Positions 23,649 through 32,645 of a stretch of 64,000 nucleotides of DNA are shown one piece after another. The DNA comes from Pseudomonas sp. 102515 (GTDB taxonomy: Bacteria; Pseudomonadota; Gammaproteobacteria; Pseudomonadales; Pseudomonadaceae): NCBI RefSeq assembly GCF_031085165.1, contig NZ_JAVHTY010000005.1, forward strand, positions 62,001 to 126,000. The letters run 5' to 3'. The stretch's first letter is position 1, and each line of letters starts with the position of its first letter. The notes beneath the pieces are model-generated. The model ran no database searches. It worked only from the letters and a program-made list of their open reading frames with translations, and was not told where the DNA came from. Both the position numbers and the translations under genes were made by a program.

Positions 23649-23688
23649 CGGGCTACCCTGCCCGTCCTATCGCTGGAACGGCTGCCTC

Positions 23689-25710
23689 ATGATCCTCGCC
23701 AAACGCCTGAAGAATCTCCCGGTCGGCCGCAAGTTGCTGGCCGCCTTGCTGGTGATGATGATCGCGGTGCTGGTGGTGGCCAACGTGACCTTCATCAGCG
23801 CCGCCTACTGGATCTCCCAGGAAAGCGTGGCGCCCCAGGCGTTGCAGACCCTGGGCCGGCTGTTCGCCAGCCCGGTGCTCAGCCGCGAGGTGCTGGCCTC
23901 GCCAGCGGCCGCCGAGGAGCAGTTGCGGCAACTGGACGGCTATGCGCCGCTGCGCCTGGCGGCGGTCTACGACAGCCAGGGCCAGCGCCTGGCCGAGTTG
24001 CACAACGGCGATCGGCTGCAGGTGCCCGCGCGCTTCGAAGAGCTGCAGACCTGGCGCCTGCGGGAATTCCGTACCAACCTGCTGGTGGAGCTGCCGCGTC
24101 CCGAGGGTGCGCCCGGGCATCTGCTGCTGGTGGCCAGCAGCGAACTGCCGGGCGCCTTCTACCGCGGCACCCTGACCGCCAGCCTGGCGATCCTGACTTT
24201 CAGTATCCTGCTCTGGCTGGTGGTGGCGCGGCAGATCAAGCGACTCATCACCCTGCCGATCCGGGAACTGGAAGAACTCTCGCGCCAGGTGACCCGTGAA
24301 GAAAACTATTCGCTGCGCGCCAGCAAGGGTAGCGAGGACGAACTGGGCCGCCTGGCGGAATCCTTCAACACCATGCTCGGCCGCATCCAGGGTCGCGAAC
24401 AGCAGCTCAAGCGCGCCCGCGACGACGCCCAGTACGCCGTCCTGCAGGCCCAGAGCCTGGCCGAGGAGACCCGCCGCTCCAATCGCAAGCTGGAACTGGA
24501 GGTGCAGGTCCGCGGCAAGATCGAGAAGAAGCTCACCGGCTTCCAGAACTACCTCAACAGCATCATCGACTCCATGCCCTCGGCGCTGATCGCGGTGGAC
24601 GAGCAGTTCTACGTCACCCAGTGGAACCAGGAGGCCACCCACCTCTCCGGCACCCAGCTGGATGAAGCCCTGAACCAGCCGGTGTTTCTCGCCTTTCCCT
24701 CGCTCAAGCCCTTCCTCCCGCAACTGAGTCGCACCGCCGAATTGCTGCGGGTGGAAAAGGTGGAACGGGTGACCTGGGCGCTGACCGATACCCCGCGCCA
24801 CTACACCCTGACCTTCTACCCGCTGATGGGCGGCGCCGGGCGTGGCGTGGTGATCCGCATCGACGACATCACCCAGCGCCTCAACATGGAAGAGATGATG
24901 GTGCAGTCGGAAAAGATGCTCTCGGTGGGTGGCCTGGCGGCGGGCATGGCCCACGAGATCAACAATCCCCTGGGCGCCATCCTGCACAACGTGCAGAACA
25001 TCCGTCGGCGGCTGTCGCCGGAGTTGCCGAAGAATCTCGAGCAGGCCGCCGAGTCCGGCGTCGAACTCAATGCGGTGAATTGCTACCTGGAGAGCCGGCA
25101 GATCCCGCGGCTGCTCGACGGCATTCACCAGGCCGGCAGCCGTGCGGCCAAGATCGTCAGCCACATGCTCGCCTTCAGCCGGCGTAGCAATCGCAAGATG
25201 GAAGCCAGCGAACTGCCACCGCTGATCGACCAGGCCATCGAGATCGCCGGCAACGACTTCGACCTGGCCGAGGGCTTCGACTTCCGCACCCTGTCGATCA
25301 TCCGCGAATTCGATCCGGCGCTGGGGCCGGTGCCGGTGATCGGCAACGAACTGGAGCAGGTGCTGCTCAACCTGCTGAAGAACGCCGCCCAGGCCATCCA
25401 CCTGCGCGACGACGAGGAAGAAGGCGAATACGGCCGCATCACCTTGCGTACCAAGCTGCGCGGCGGCTGGGCGGAGATCCAGGTGGAAGACAACGGCATC
25501 GGCATCCCCGAGGACATCTGCAAGCGCATCTTCGAGCCCTTCTTCACCACGAAGGAAGTGGGCCAGGGCACCGGTCTGGGCCTGTCGGTGTCGTATTTCA
25601 TCATCACCAACAACCACAAGGGGCAGATGGAGGTGCACTCCACGCCCGGCGTAGGGACCTGCTTCACCCTGCGCCTGCCCCTTATCCAGGCCGACTTCGA
25701 CGCGGCCTAG
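23689..25710 (+). CDS. Membrane sensor histidine kinase (PA4398-like)
   Basis: A 673-residue kinase: TM1 (~18-40), a ~120-residue periplasmic region, TM2 (~165-187), HAMP, a coiled coil, a PAS domain (~295-410), the H-box GMAHEINNPLGA (~420) and an HATPase with VEDNGIGIP, FEPFFTTK and GTGLGLS. An unusual ~45-residue stretch separates the two helices of the dimerisation domain. Position after panE matches PAO1 PA4398, which affects swarming and biofilm. No receiver or response-regulator gene lies next to it. The ATG at 23689 is chosen because the upstream frame runs into the inverted-repeat element. Confidence 0.85.
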   Translation: MILAKRLKNLPVGRKLLAALLVMMIAVLVVANVTFISAAYWISQESVAPQALQTLGRLFASPVLSREVLASPAAAEEQLRQLDGYAPLRLAAVYDSQGQRLAELHNGDRLQVPARFEELQTWRLREFRTNLLVELPRPEGAPGHLLLVASSELPGAFYRGTLTASLAILTFSILLWLVVARQIKRLITLPIRELEELSRQVTREENYSLRASKGSEDELGRLAESFNTMLGRIQGREQQLKRARDDAQYAVLQAQSLAEETRRSNRKLELEVQVRGKIEKKLTGFQNYLNSIIDSMPSALIAVDEQFYVTQWNQEATHLSGTQLDEALNQPVFLAFPSLKPFLPQLSRTAELLRVEKVERVTWALTDTPRHYTLTFYPLMGGAGRGVVIRIDDITQRLNMEEMMVQSEKMLSVGGLAAGMAHEINNPLGAILHNVQNIRRRLSPELPKNLEQAAESGVELNAVNCYLESRQIPRLLDGIHQAGSRAAKIVSHMLAFSRRSNRKMEASELPPLIDQAIEIAGNDFDLAEGFDFRTLSIIREFDPALGPVPVIGNELEQVLLNLLKNAAQAIHLRDDEEEGEYGRITLRTKLRGGWAEIQVEDNGIGIPEDICKRIFEPFFTTKEVGQGTGLGLSVSYFIITNNHKGQMEVHSTPGVGTCFTLRLPLIQADFDAA

Positions 25711-25731
25711 GACCTCATCAGGAGCTGCGCC

Positions 25732-26292
25732 ATGGGTTTTCGCCTCACCGAGATCTACACCCGCCAGGGCGACGCCGGCGATACCGGCCTGGCCGACGGC
25801 AGCCGGGTACCCAAGGACCATCCGCGCATCGAAGCCATCGGCGCGGTCGATGAACTCAACAGTGCCCTGGGTCTGCTGCTCGCCGAGCTGGCGGACGATG
25901 CCCGCCTGGCCGAGGTGAGCCAGGCCCTGGCACCCTGCCAGCACCGGCTGTTCGACCTCGGTGGCGAACTGGCCATGCCCAGCTATCGCGCCCTGCAGCC
26001 TGTGGAGATCGAACGCCTGGAAAGCGCCATCGACCGCTGGAACGCCGAACTGGGGCCGCTGGAGAATTTCATCCTGCCCGGCGGCTCGCGCGTCGTGGCC
26101 CAGGCCCATGTCTGCCGCACCCTGGCCCGCAGCGCCGAGCGGCGCTGCCGCAGCCTGCATGAGGTGGAGCCGCTGGACGGCCAGGGCCTGCCCTATCTCA
26201 ATCGCCTGTCCGACCTGCTGTTCGTCGCCGCCCGCATCGTCGCCCGGCGCCAGGGGGTGAGCGAGGTGCTCTGGCAGGCCGCGCGGCCATGA
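25732..26292 (+). CDS. Cob(I)alamin adenosyltransferase, PduO type
   Basis: A 186-residue enzyme that transfers the adenosyl group of ATP to cob(I)alamin to make coenzyme B12. The N-terminal ATP-binding motif TRQGDAGDTGLADGSRV and the helix with RSAERRCRSL (trimer active site Arg/Asp region) are typical. The ATG follows AGGAG-like sequence (ATCAGGAGC). It is 21 bp after the sensor kinase gene and overlaps the next gene by 4 bp (ATGA), so the three may be co-transcribed. Confidence 0.92.
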   Translation: MGFRLTEIYTRQGDAGDTGLADGSRVPKDHPRIEAIGAVDELNSALGLLLAELADDARLAEVSQALAPCQHRLFDLGGELAMPSYRALQPVEIERLESAIDRWNAELGPLENFILPGGSRVVAQAHVCRTLARSAERRCRSLHEVEPLDGQGLPYLNRLSDLLFVAARIVARRQGVSEVLWQAARP

Positions 26293-27353
26293 GCGCGCCA
26301 GCCGCACCCGCCGCGCCACCCGCGCGCCGCCATGAGGGCCTGTTCGCGCTGTGGGACGGCCTGATCCTGATCCTGGTCTGCGTGAACCTGGCGCTGATCC
26401 TGTTCGACAGTCTCTATGCCCTGGGCCCGCTCAACCAGGCCCTGGCCGCGGTGCTGCCCGGTTTCCACGCCTTCTACGGCGAGCGCATCCACGCCCATTT
26501 CACCCGCATCGACCTGGTGTTCGTCGCCTTCTTCATCGCCGATGTGCTGCTCGGCTGGCTGGTGGCGGTGGCCGAGCGCCGCCATGCGCGCTGGTACCAC
26601 TATCCCTTCATCCACTGGTACGACGTGCTCGGCTGCATTCCCCTGGGCGGCTTCCGCCTGCTGCGGGCGCTGCGCATCGTCTCGCTGCTCCTGCGTCTGC
26701 AGCGCCTGGGGCTGATCGACATGCGCGGCTGGCAGCCCTATCGGCTGTTCAACCACTACTACCAGCTGCTCATGGAGGACCTGTCGGATCGGGTGATGAT
26801 CAAGATCTGCGGTGAATTGCAGGACGAGTTGAATACCCGCGACGACTTCTCCCAGAGCGTCATCGACCGCGTCATCCGCCCGCGCAAGCAGCGGCTGATC
26901 GACGGCATGGCACTGCGCATCCAGACCATGGTGGAACAGGGCTACAGCCAGAATCGCGCCACCCTGGAACGGCTGGTCGGGGACGTGGTGCAGCGCGCCC
27001 TGGACGAGAATCCCGACCTGGCCCGGCTCAAGCGCCTACCCATGGGTGACCGCCTGGCCGACACCCTGGATGGGGTGCTCACCGATATCGTCAACGGCCT
27101 GGTCAGGGAAGCGGCGGCCAGCCTGCGCACCCGCGACTTCCGCGCCCTGGCCAGTCGCCTGGCCGATCACGGCTTCGACCAGAGTCTGCCCAGCGGCGCC
27201 CAGGACAATGCCCTGGACGAGGTGCTGGTGGAGATCCTCGAGGTGTTCAAGCAGAAGGTCCTGCAGCGCCGGCTCGATCAACTCGATGGCGAGCTCTGGC
27301 CGCAGGAATGGCAGCGTAGCGAGATCGATCCGATCAACGCGCCCCGGCGCTGA
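26289..27353 (+). CDS. Voltage-sensor-like membrane protein with long cytoplasmic tail
   Basis: A 354-residue protein. The first ~150 residues hold about four hydrophobic segments and resemble the ion-transport voltage-sensor domain: an acidic third segment (FIADVLLGW) and an S4-like helix with Arg every third residue (RLLRALRIVSLLLRLQR). No pore loop or S5/S6 pair follows. Residues ~170-354 are soluble and rich in Leu, Asp and Arg. It may be a voltage-sensing or proton-permeable protein without a separate pore, but function is unproven. The start overlaps the adenosyltransferase stop; the 3' end overlaps the opposite gene by 20 bp. Confidence 0.6.
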   Translation: MSAPAAPAAPPARRHEGLFALWDGLILILVCVNLALILFDSLYALGPLNQALAAVLPGFHAFYGERIHAHFTRIDLVFVAFFIADVLLGWLVAVAERRHARWYHYPFIHWYDVLGCIPLGGFRLLRALRIVSLLLRLQRLGLIDMRGWQPYRLFNHYYQLLMEDLSDRVMIKICGELQDELNTRDDFSQSVIDRVIRPRKQRLIDGMALRIQTMVEQGYSQNRATLERLVGDVVQRALDENPDLARLKRLPMGDRLADTLDGVLTDIVNGLVREAAASLRTRDFRALASRLADHGFDQSLPSGAQDNALDEVLVEILEVFKQKVLQRRLDQLDGELWPQEWQRSEIDPINAPRR

Positions 27354-28188
27354 TCTGCTGCTGCAGATTCTGCACCTGGGTCTGCAGGGTGGTGATGTTG
27401 CGGGTGGTCTGTAGGCGGAAGGCGTCGAATTCCTTGCTGTCCGGGCCCACCGGGCGGGCGTCCAACTCGCTGCGCAGCACCAGCAGGTCCTGTTGCATCT
27501 CGCCCAGGGCCTGATTCTGGGCACTGGGTTTCTTCAGCGCGGCGATGTCGGCCTGCAGCGCCTTGTTCTGCGCACTGAGGCTGGCGACCTGCTCGGTCAG
27601 GCTGGCGGTCTGCGCCAGGCCGTTCTTCAGCGCGGTCTGCTCCTCGGCCAGGGCCTTGAGTCGGGTATCCACCTCGCCACTACCGGTCTGCACCGTCTGC
27701 ACCGCCGTGGAGAGATTCTGCAGGCGGTTGTCCTGGGCCTGCTGATTGTCCGTAACCCCCTGCTGCTGACGGGTGAGTTCGGCGACCTTGGTCTGCAGGG
27801 TCTTGACCTGCAGCAGCAGGGCCTCGCGACTGGTGGTGCCGGAGGATTCGCTTTCCACCAGCTTGCCGGAGATGTCTCTCAGACGACCCTGGGCGTCTTC
27901 GCTGATGCGCGCGAAGTTTTCCTGGGTGGCCACCACCTGCTCCTGCATCAGCACCAGCTGCTGATGACTCCACCAGGCGACTCCGGCCAGGGCCAGGGTC
28001 AGGGCCGCGACCAGCACCCACAGGGGTGCGGTGGAGGGCCCGCGGCGTACCGGGCGGGGGTGACCGGCAGCGGGTTCGCGATAGACCTCTTCGGCTTCGA
28101 CCGGACGCCGACTGCCGGGACGGCGATCGTCGCGCTCCGGGGTCAGACTCGGGACGTTATCCATTTCATCGAGAAGATCGTTGCGCAT
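27334..28188 (-). CDS. Single-span membrane protein with long coiled coil
   Basis: A 284-residue protein of unknown function. It has a charged, Pro/Arg-rich cytoplasmic N-terminus (1-53), one membrane span (~54-72, APLWVLVAALTLALAGVAWW) and a periplasmic Gln/Leu/Ala-rich coiled coil (80-284). It may be a structural or scaffolding protein of the envelope; similar proteins are sometimes misnamed ATPases. The ATG at 28188 is used since the frame before it is out of character. Its stop lies within the 3' end of the opposite gene. Confidence 0.7.
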   Translation of the reverse strand: MRNDLLDEMDNVPSLTPERDDRRPGSRRPVEAEEVYREPAAGHPRPVRRGPSTAPLWVLVAALTLALAGVAWWSHQQLVLMQEQVVATQENFARISEDAQGRLRDISGKLVESESSGTTSREALLLQVKTLQTKVAELTRQQQGVTDNQQAQDNRLQNLSTAVQTVQTGSGEVDTRLKALAEEQTALKNGLAQTASLTEQVASLSAQNKALQADIAALKKPSAQNQALGEMQQDLLVLRSELDARPVGPDSKEFDAFRLQTTRNITTLQTQVQNLQQQISAGAR

Positions 28189-28361
28189 GGCAGACCTGTG
28201 AGCAGAGGCAAGAAGATGGAATCGCGGCCAGTATAACGGCCGTCGCCATGGACGCGAGGCAGCCCGCATGCGGATTGGCCACGGGAGCGTGCGCCGAAAC
28301 GCAGTCTGCGTAGATAGCAAAGTGCCATCATGCCACGCCCTGGGTGCTTTGAGGATTGTCG

Positions 28362-29306
28362 CTAGACCGGTCCGCTATGGGCCTGGGGCGCGCGCGGGCG
28401 ATATTCTTCCAGGGCGCTCCAGGAACTGGACTCGGGCAGGTAGCCGAAGGCCGCCTGGGCGGCGCGGATGTCCAGGGTGAATGGGCTGTCGAGCAGGTCG
28501 GGCCAGCGCGGCTCATGACCTGGGGTGCGCAAGCGGGCATAGAGCCGCCGGGGATCGAAGGCCTTGCGCTCGACCACCGGCGGCAGCTCGAAGCGCCGCA
28601 GCAGGAAGTTGATCGCATCCCAGCACACCAGCGGCTGGCCATCGCTGAGGTTGAACACCTTGCCCTGGGTGGCGGCCGGTTGCCTGAGCAGCAAGGTCAC
28701 CAGGGCCTTGCGCAGGTTGCCGGCGCTGGTGAAGTCCCAGCGATTGAGGCCGTTGCCGCTGCGTCCCAGCTGCCTGGCCTTGGCCCGTTCCAGCAGCCCG
28801 CGCGCCCAGTCGCGATCGGCCAGGCCGAGCACCTGGGCCGGACGCAACACCGTGACCTGGGGGCCGAATTCGCCGGCGGCCAGGGCCAGGCGCTCCAGTT
28901 GCAGGCGGCGCAGGGTCTCGCGACTCCTGGGCTTGACCGGCACCTGGTCTTCCTTGAGCGCCTCGCCGCCTCTTTCATAGACGCGCGCGGACGAGACATA
29001 GACGAATTGCGCGACCTGCTGCTGCAGGGCGGCTTCGATCAGCACCTGGCCGTGATCCAGATCGGCCGCGCTCGGCACGCCGGCCACGTCGGTACAGTGG
29101 GCGATGGCGTCGATGTCGTCGCACAGCGCCACCACCTGCGCGGGCTGGTCGAGCAAGGCCGGGTGGTAGTCGGCGCCGCGCTCGACCAGGGCGTCCAGGG
29201 TCGCGCCGGGGCGGCCGTGCACCCGCACCAGTTGGCCGCGGTCGAGCAGATCGCAGGCCAGGCCCGCACCGAGCGGCTCGCTGGCGCCCGTGATCAAGAT
29301 ACGCAT
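28362..29306 (-). CDS. NAD(P)-dependent epimerase/dehydratase family protein
   Basis: A 314-residue extended-SDR enzyme. The Rossmann motif is ITGASEPLGAGLA (residues ~5-17), where the first Gly of GxxGxxG is present and the second is replaced by a Glu-Pro insertion. The catalytic YERGG segment carries the Tyr of YxxxK but the Lys is displaced. It looks like a 3-beta-HSD/UDP-glucose epimerase relative; the substrate is unknown. The ATG at 29306 matches the family start MRILITGA. It is followed upstream by argP in the same direction. Confidence 0.75.
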   Translation of the reverse strand: MRILITGASEPLGAGLACDLLDRGQLVRVHGRPGATLDALVERGADYHPALLDQPAQVVALCDDIDAIAHCTDVAGVPSAADLDHGQVLIEAALQQQVAQFVYVSSARVYERGGEALKEDQVPVKPRSRETLRRLQLERLALAAGEFGPQVTVLRPAQVLGLADRDWARGLLERAKARQLGRSGNGLNRWDFTSAGNLRKALVTLLLRQPAATQGKVFNLSDGQPLVCWDAINFLLRRFELPPVVERKAFDPRRLYARLRTPGHEPRWPDLLDSPFTLDIRAAQAAFGYLPESSSWSALEEYRPRAPQAHSGPV

Positions 29307-29387
29307 GTCGCTGGGATTCCCGAAGCTGTCCGCGGTCGCCCGGGGCGACCCATCCGCCAGTGTAACCAAAGCCTTCGACAGGCGCCG

Positions 29388-30275
29388 CTACTCACGCACC
29401 AGCCACTGGCCGGCGACCTGTTCGAGGTGCCGGGTCAGGGCCTGCAAGGCGGCGCCGCCATTGCGCCAGTGATGCCAGAACAGCGGCACATCCACCCAGT
29501 GACCGGGCGCCAGATCCACCAGCTCGCCCCGCGCCCGGGCGGCCGCGCTCTGGATATCCGGCAGGAGGCCCCAGCCGATGCCGCCTAGGGTCATCTGCAG
29601 AAAGCCCTCGGCGGAAGGACAGAGGTGGTAGTCGAAGGTCTGGGTGACGCCGAGCTGCTCCAGGTAGCGATGCTGCAGGCGATCGTCCGGGCCGAAGACG
29701 ATGGCGGGCGCGCGTGCCAGGGCCTGGGGATCCGGCAGCGCGGCCAGTTGCCGTGCCCGAAATTCCGGACTGGCCAGGGCCCGGTAGCGCATGGCGCCCA
29801 GGGCGCTGACCCGCGCCCCGGCCAGCGGCTGGCCATTGGCGCAGAGACAGGCCGCCACCTCGCCAGCCCTCATCCGTCTGAGCACCACGTCCTGATCTTC
29901 CACCACCAGATCCAGCAACACTCTCTGCGTATGGACCCAAGGGCCGACCGCCAGCGGCCACCAGTTGGCCAGGCTGTCGGCATTGAGGGCGATGCGCAGG
30001 CGCTGCGGCGCCTCTTCGGCCAGCCCCGGCACCTCGCTGCCCAGATCGGCTTCCAGCAGCCGGACCTGCTGGATATGGCGCAACAGCCGCAGACCCGGCG
30101 CGGTGGGCTGGGGCGGTGTCTCCCGCACCAGCACCGCCTGGCCGACCCGGGCTTCGAGCAATTTGATGCGCTGGGACACCGCCGATTGCGATAGGCCCAG
30201 CCGCCGTGCCGCCCGTTCGAAGCCGCCCTCTTCCACCACTACCGCCAGGGCTTCCAGCAACTTGTAGTCGATCAT
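29388..30275 (-). CDS. argP: LysR-type regulator ArgP (IciA/LysG family)
   Basis: A 295-residue transcription factor with an N-terminal winged HTH (MIDYKLLEALAVVVEEGGFERAARRLGLSQSAVSQRI-type region, 1-60) and a periplasmic-binding-like effector domain. ArgP/LysG regulates the basic-amino-acid exporter next to it and responds to Lys/Arg. It is divergent from the LysE/ArgO exporter gene across 99 bp, the classic arrangement. The ATG at 30275 is the family start. Confidence 0.9.
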   Translation of the reverse strand: MIDYKLLEALAVVVEEGGFERAARRLGLSQSAVSQRIKLLEARVGQAVLVRETPPQPTAPGLRLLRHIQQVRLLEADLGSEVPGLAEEAPQRLRIALNADSLANWWPLAVGPWVHTQRVLLDLVVEDQDVVLRRMRAGEVAACLCANGQPLAGARVSALGAMRYRALASPEFRARQLAALPDPQALARAPAIVFGPDDRLQHRYLEQLGVTQTFDYHLCPSAEGFLQMTLGGIGWGLLPDIQSAAARARGELVDLAPGHWVDVPLFWHHWRNGGAALQALTRHLEQVAGQWLVRE

Positions 30276-30293
30276 CGATTCAGCTAATGCTGC

Positions 30294-30317
30294 ATAAGGA
30301 ATATTGGTTTTTCTTAT
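30294..30317. promoter_or_regulatory. Candidate ArgP operator between argP and argO
   Basis: A dyad ATAAG-N14-CTTAT lies in an AT-rich stretch (30285-30320) of the 99-bp divergent gap. LysR-type proteins bind such interrupted dyads. No binding data are available, so it is a position-based guess. Confidence 0.4.
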
Positions 30318-30374
30318 ACACCCGAACCCGGCAAGGTGGCAGCCATTCCAGGACGACAGGGCGACACCCTCATA

Positions 30375-30974
30375 ATGAACAGCTACTTCACCGGCCTGCT
30401 GACCATGGCCAGCCTCATCATGGCGCTGGGCGCGCAGAACACCTATCTGCTGGCCCAGGGGCTGCGGCGCGAGCACCATCTGGCCATCGCCGCCTTCTGC
30501 CTCACCTGCGACGTGATCCTGGTGGCCGCCGGAGTGCTGGGCCTGGCTGCGCTGATCCAGCATAGCCCGCTGCTGGTGGACATCCTGCGCTGGGGCGGCG
30601 CGGCCTTCCTGCTCTGGTACGGCGCCCAGGCGCTAAGGCGAGCCTGGCGGCCAGCAGCCATGGGCAATCTGGAGGCCGTGAGTCCGCGCAGTCGGCGCCA
30701 GGCACTGCTCGCCGCTGCCGCCGTTTCCCTGCTCAATCCCCATGTCTATCTGGACACGGTGCTGCTGGTGGGCTCCCTGGGCAGCCAGCAAGCCGCGCCC
30801 CTGGCCTATGTGTTCGGCGCCGCCACGGCCTCCATGCTGTGGTTTTTCGGTCTCGCCCTGGGCGCGGCCTGGGCCGCACCCTACCTGGCTCGTCCGGGGG
30901 TGTGGCGGCTGATCGACCTGCTGGTGGCCGGGGTGATGTTCGCGGTCGCGGCGCAGTTGCTGGTCTCGAGCTGA
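30375..30974 (+). CDS. argO: LysE/ArgO family basic amino-acid exporter
   Basis: A 199-residue inner-membrane exporter of Arg/Lys with about six hydrophobic segments. The family stretch ALGAQNTYLLAQGLRR is near the N-terminus and the NPHVYLDTVLLVG segment is central. It prevents toxic build-up of basic amino acids or analogues such as canavanine. The ATG at 30375 fits the family start; a longer frame upstream is less likely. It is divergent from argP, its probable activator. Confidence 0.9.
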   Translation: MNSYFTGLLTMASLIMALGAQNTYLLAQGLRREHHLAIAAFCLTCDVILVAAGVLGLAALIQHSPLLVDILRWGGAAFLLWYGAQALRRAWRPAAMGNLEAVSPRSRRQALLAAAAVSLLNPHVYLDTVLLVGSLGSQQAAPLAYVFGAATASMLWFFGLALGAAWAAPYLARPGVWRLIDLLVAGVMFAVAAQLLVSS

Positions 30975-31036
30975 GGCTGGCCTTCCCCCGGCGAGCGCCC
31001 TAAGCTGCGGCTCTGCGTTCCCTGTCGAGAGTCCCT

Positions 31037-32002
31037 ATGCCCTTCGCCCGCTCGCTCCGCAGTCAGAGCCTGTTCCTGTTCGGCGGCAGTCTGCTGCTGA
31101 TGCTGCTGATCGCCCTGGCCGGCTTCGGCCTGCTCTCCCGCGAATTGCACCGCTACCAGCAGCTGATCGAGGGCCCGCTGGAGCGGCTGGTGGAGATCGA
31201 CGACACCCACCTGACCTTCAAGATCCAGGTGCAGGAGTGGAAGAACCTTCTTCTGCGCGGTGGCGATGCCGACACCGCGGAACGCTATTGGCAGGCCTTT
31301 CTGACCCGCGAAGCCGAGGTCGATCAGCGGCTGCGACAGCTGGCCACCCGCGTCGATCCCGAATTGCAACCGCGGCTCCAGGCGCTGCGGGCCCAGCACG
31401 GGCACCTGGGCGAGCGCTATCGCGCCGGCCACACGGCCTATCTCGAACATGATCGCGATCCACGTCGCGGCGATGCCGAGGTCCGCGGTATCGACCGAGA
31501 CACCGCCGAGGGTTTCGCCGCCCTGGTCGATGAACTGCACGGTCGTACCGCCGCGCAGATCGCCGCCATCCGCGCCGAGGCCCAGCGCGACATCCTGCTC
31601 GCCGGCCTGGCCCTGCTGCTCTGTGGCGGCGGCCTGCTGTTCCTCGGCGTACGGCTGGTGGAGCGCCGGCTGGTGGATCCGCTGGTGGCCTGCGCGCGGC
31701 AATTGGGGCTGCTGGCGCGCGGGCGCTTCGGCGAGCGCCTGCCCGGCGGGCGCGATGACGAACTGGGCCGCCTGACCCTCAGCACCAATCTCCTGCGCGA
31801 CGCCGCCGTGCAGCACACCCACGAGCTGCGCCATCAGGCCAGCGAGGTGGGCGCCCTGAGCGCGCTGCTGGCCAGTCAGCTGCTGACCGAACCGGGACAG
31901 CCCGCGCGGGAGATCGATCCGCAGGTGCTCAAGGACGTCAGCCGCCGTCTCGCCGATATCGCCGGCGACCTGCAGGAGGCCGCCAGCCAGCGGCAGGATT
32001 GA
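31037..32002 (+). CDS. HAMP receptor-like membrane protein lacking an output domain
   Basis: A 321-residue protein built like the sensory half of a chemoreceptor. It has TM1 (~14-34), a ~150-residue helical periplasmic domain with the receptor-type motif VQEWKNLLLRG, TM2 (~190-210), a HAMP domain (to ~260), and a ~60-residue helical tail. No kinase, GGDEF or methyl-accepting domain follows. It may be a regulatory partner of another receptor or an old truncation product. The tail ends cleanly 9 bp before the stop of rluE on the other strand. Confidence 0.7.
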   Translation: MPFARSLRSQSLFLFGGSLLLMLLIALAGFGLLSRELHRYQQLIEGPLERLVEIDDTHLTFKIQVQEWKNLLLRGGDADTAERYWQAFLTREAEVDQRLRQLATRVDPELQPRLQALRAQHGHLGERYRAGHTAYLEHDRDPRRGDAEVRGIDRDTAEGFAALVDELHGRTAAQIAAIRAEAQRDILLAGLALLLCGGGLLFLGVRLVERRLVDPLVACARQLGLLARGRFGERLPGGRDDELGRLTLSTNLLRDAAVQHTHELRHQASEVGALSALLASQLLTEPGQPAREIDPQVLKDVSRRLADIAGDLQEAASQRQD

Positions 32003-32011
32003 GCTGCGGCG

Positions 32012-32626
32012 CTAGAGCTGCGCCGGCACTTCGCGCCACGCTCCCGGCGCCAGATCGTCCAGCGTCCAGGGGCCGATGCGCACGCGCACCAGGCGCAGGG
32101 TCGGCAGGCCGACGGCGGCGGTCATGCGCCGCACCTGGCGATTGCGCCCTTCGCGGATGGTCAGCTCGATCCAGGCGGTCGGCACGCTCTTGCGAAAGCG
32201 CACCGGCGGATCGCGCTCCCAGAGCACTGGCGGCTCCGCCAGCAGGCGAGCCTCGGCCGGCAGCGTGGGGCCGTCATTGAGTTCGACGCCCTGGCGCAGG
32301 CGCTGCAGTTGCGCTTCGCTGGGCATACCTTCCACCTGGGCCCAGTAGGTCTTGGGCAGCTTGTGCCTGGGATCGGCGATGCGCGCCTGCAACTGGCCAT
32401 CGTTGGTCAGCAGGAGCAGGCCTTCGCTGTCGCGATCCAGGCGGCCAGCGGGATAGACGCCCGGCACCTCGACGAAGGCCTTCAGGGTCGCGCGGCCGTC
32501 GGCGGCGGCGAACTGGGTGAGCACATCGAAGGGCTTGTTGAGCAGCAGCAGCCGCGGCGTGACCGGCGGCGCCTTGGCCTGGCGACGCGGACGCTGGCCG
32601 GGGGTGGAACGGGTATTTCGCGACAT
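32012..32626 (-). CDS. rluE: 23S rRNA pseudouridine(2457) synthase RluE type
   Basis: A 204-residue RsuA-family enzyme that isomerises uridine 2457 of 23S rRNA to pseudouridine. The catalytic Asp lies in [17 protein letters not shown] (residues ~61-77). The later [12 protein letters not shown] block is the second family signature. There is no S4 domain, as in RluE; the N-terminus is a basic, unstructured tail of ~20 residues. A family-A palindromic element lies directly upstream, between it and the metallo-hydrolase gene. Confidence 0.88.
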   Translation of the reverse strand: MSRNTRSTPGQRPRRQAKAPPVTPRLLLLNKPFDVLTQFAAADGRATLKAFVEVPGVYPAGRLDRDSEGLLLLTNDGQLQARIADPRHKLPKTYWAQVEGMPSEAQLQRLRQGVELNDGPTLPAEARLLAEPPVLWERDPPVRFRKSVPTAWIELTIREGRNRQVRRMTAAVGLPTLRLVRVRIGPWTLDDLAPGAWREVPAQL

Positions 32627-32645
32627 GGGGATCGACGGCGGCTAG

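Noticed and set aside
23653..26319. Long minus-strand frame opposite the sensor kinase and adenosyltransferase genes
   Set aside because: Composition is Gln/His/Gly-rich, no domain is visible, and the opposite strand carries clear kinase motifs.
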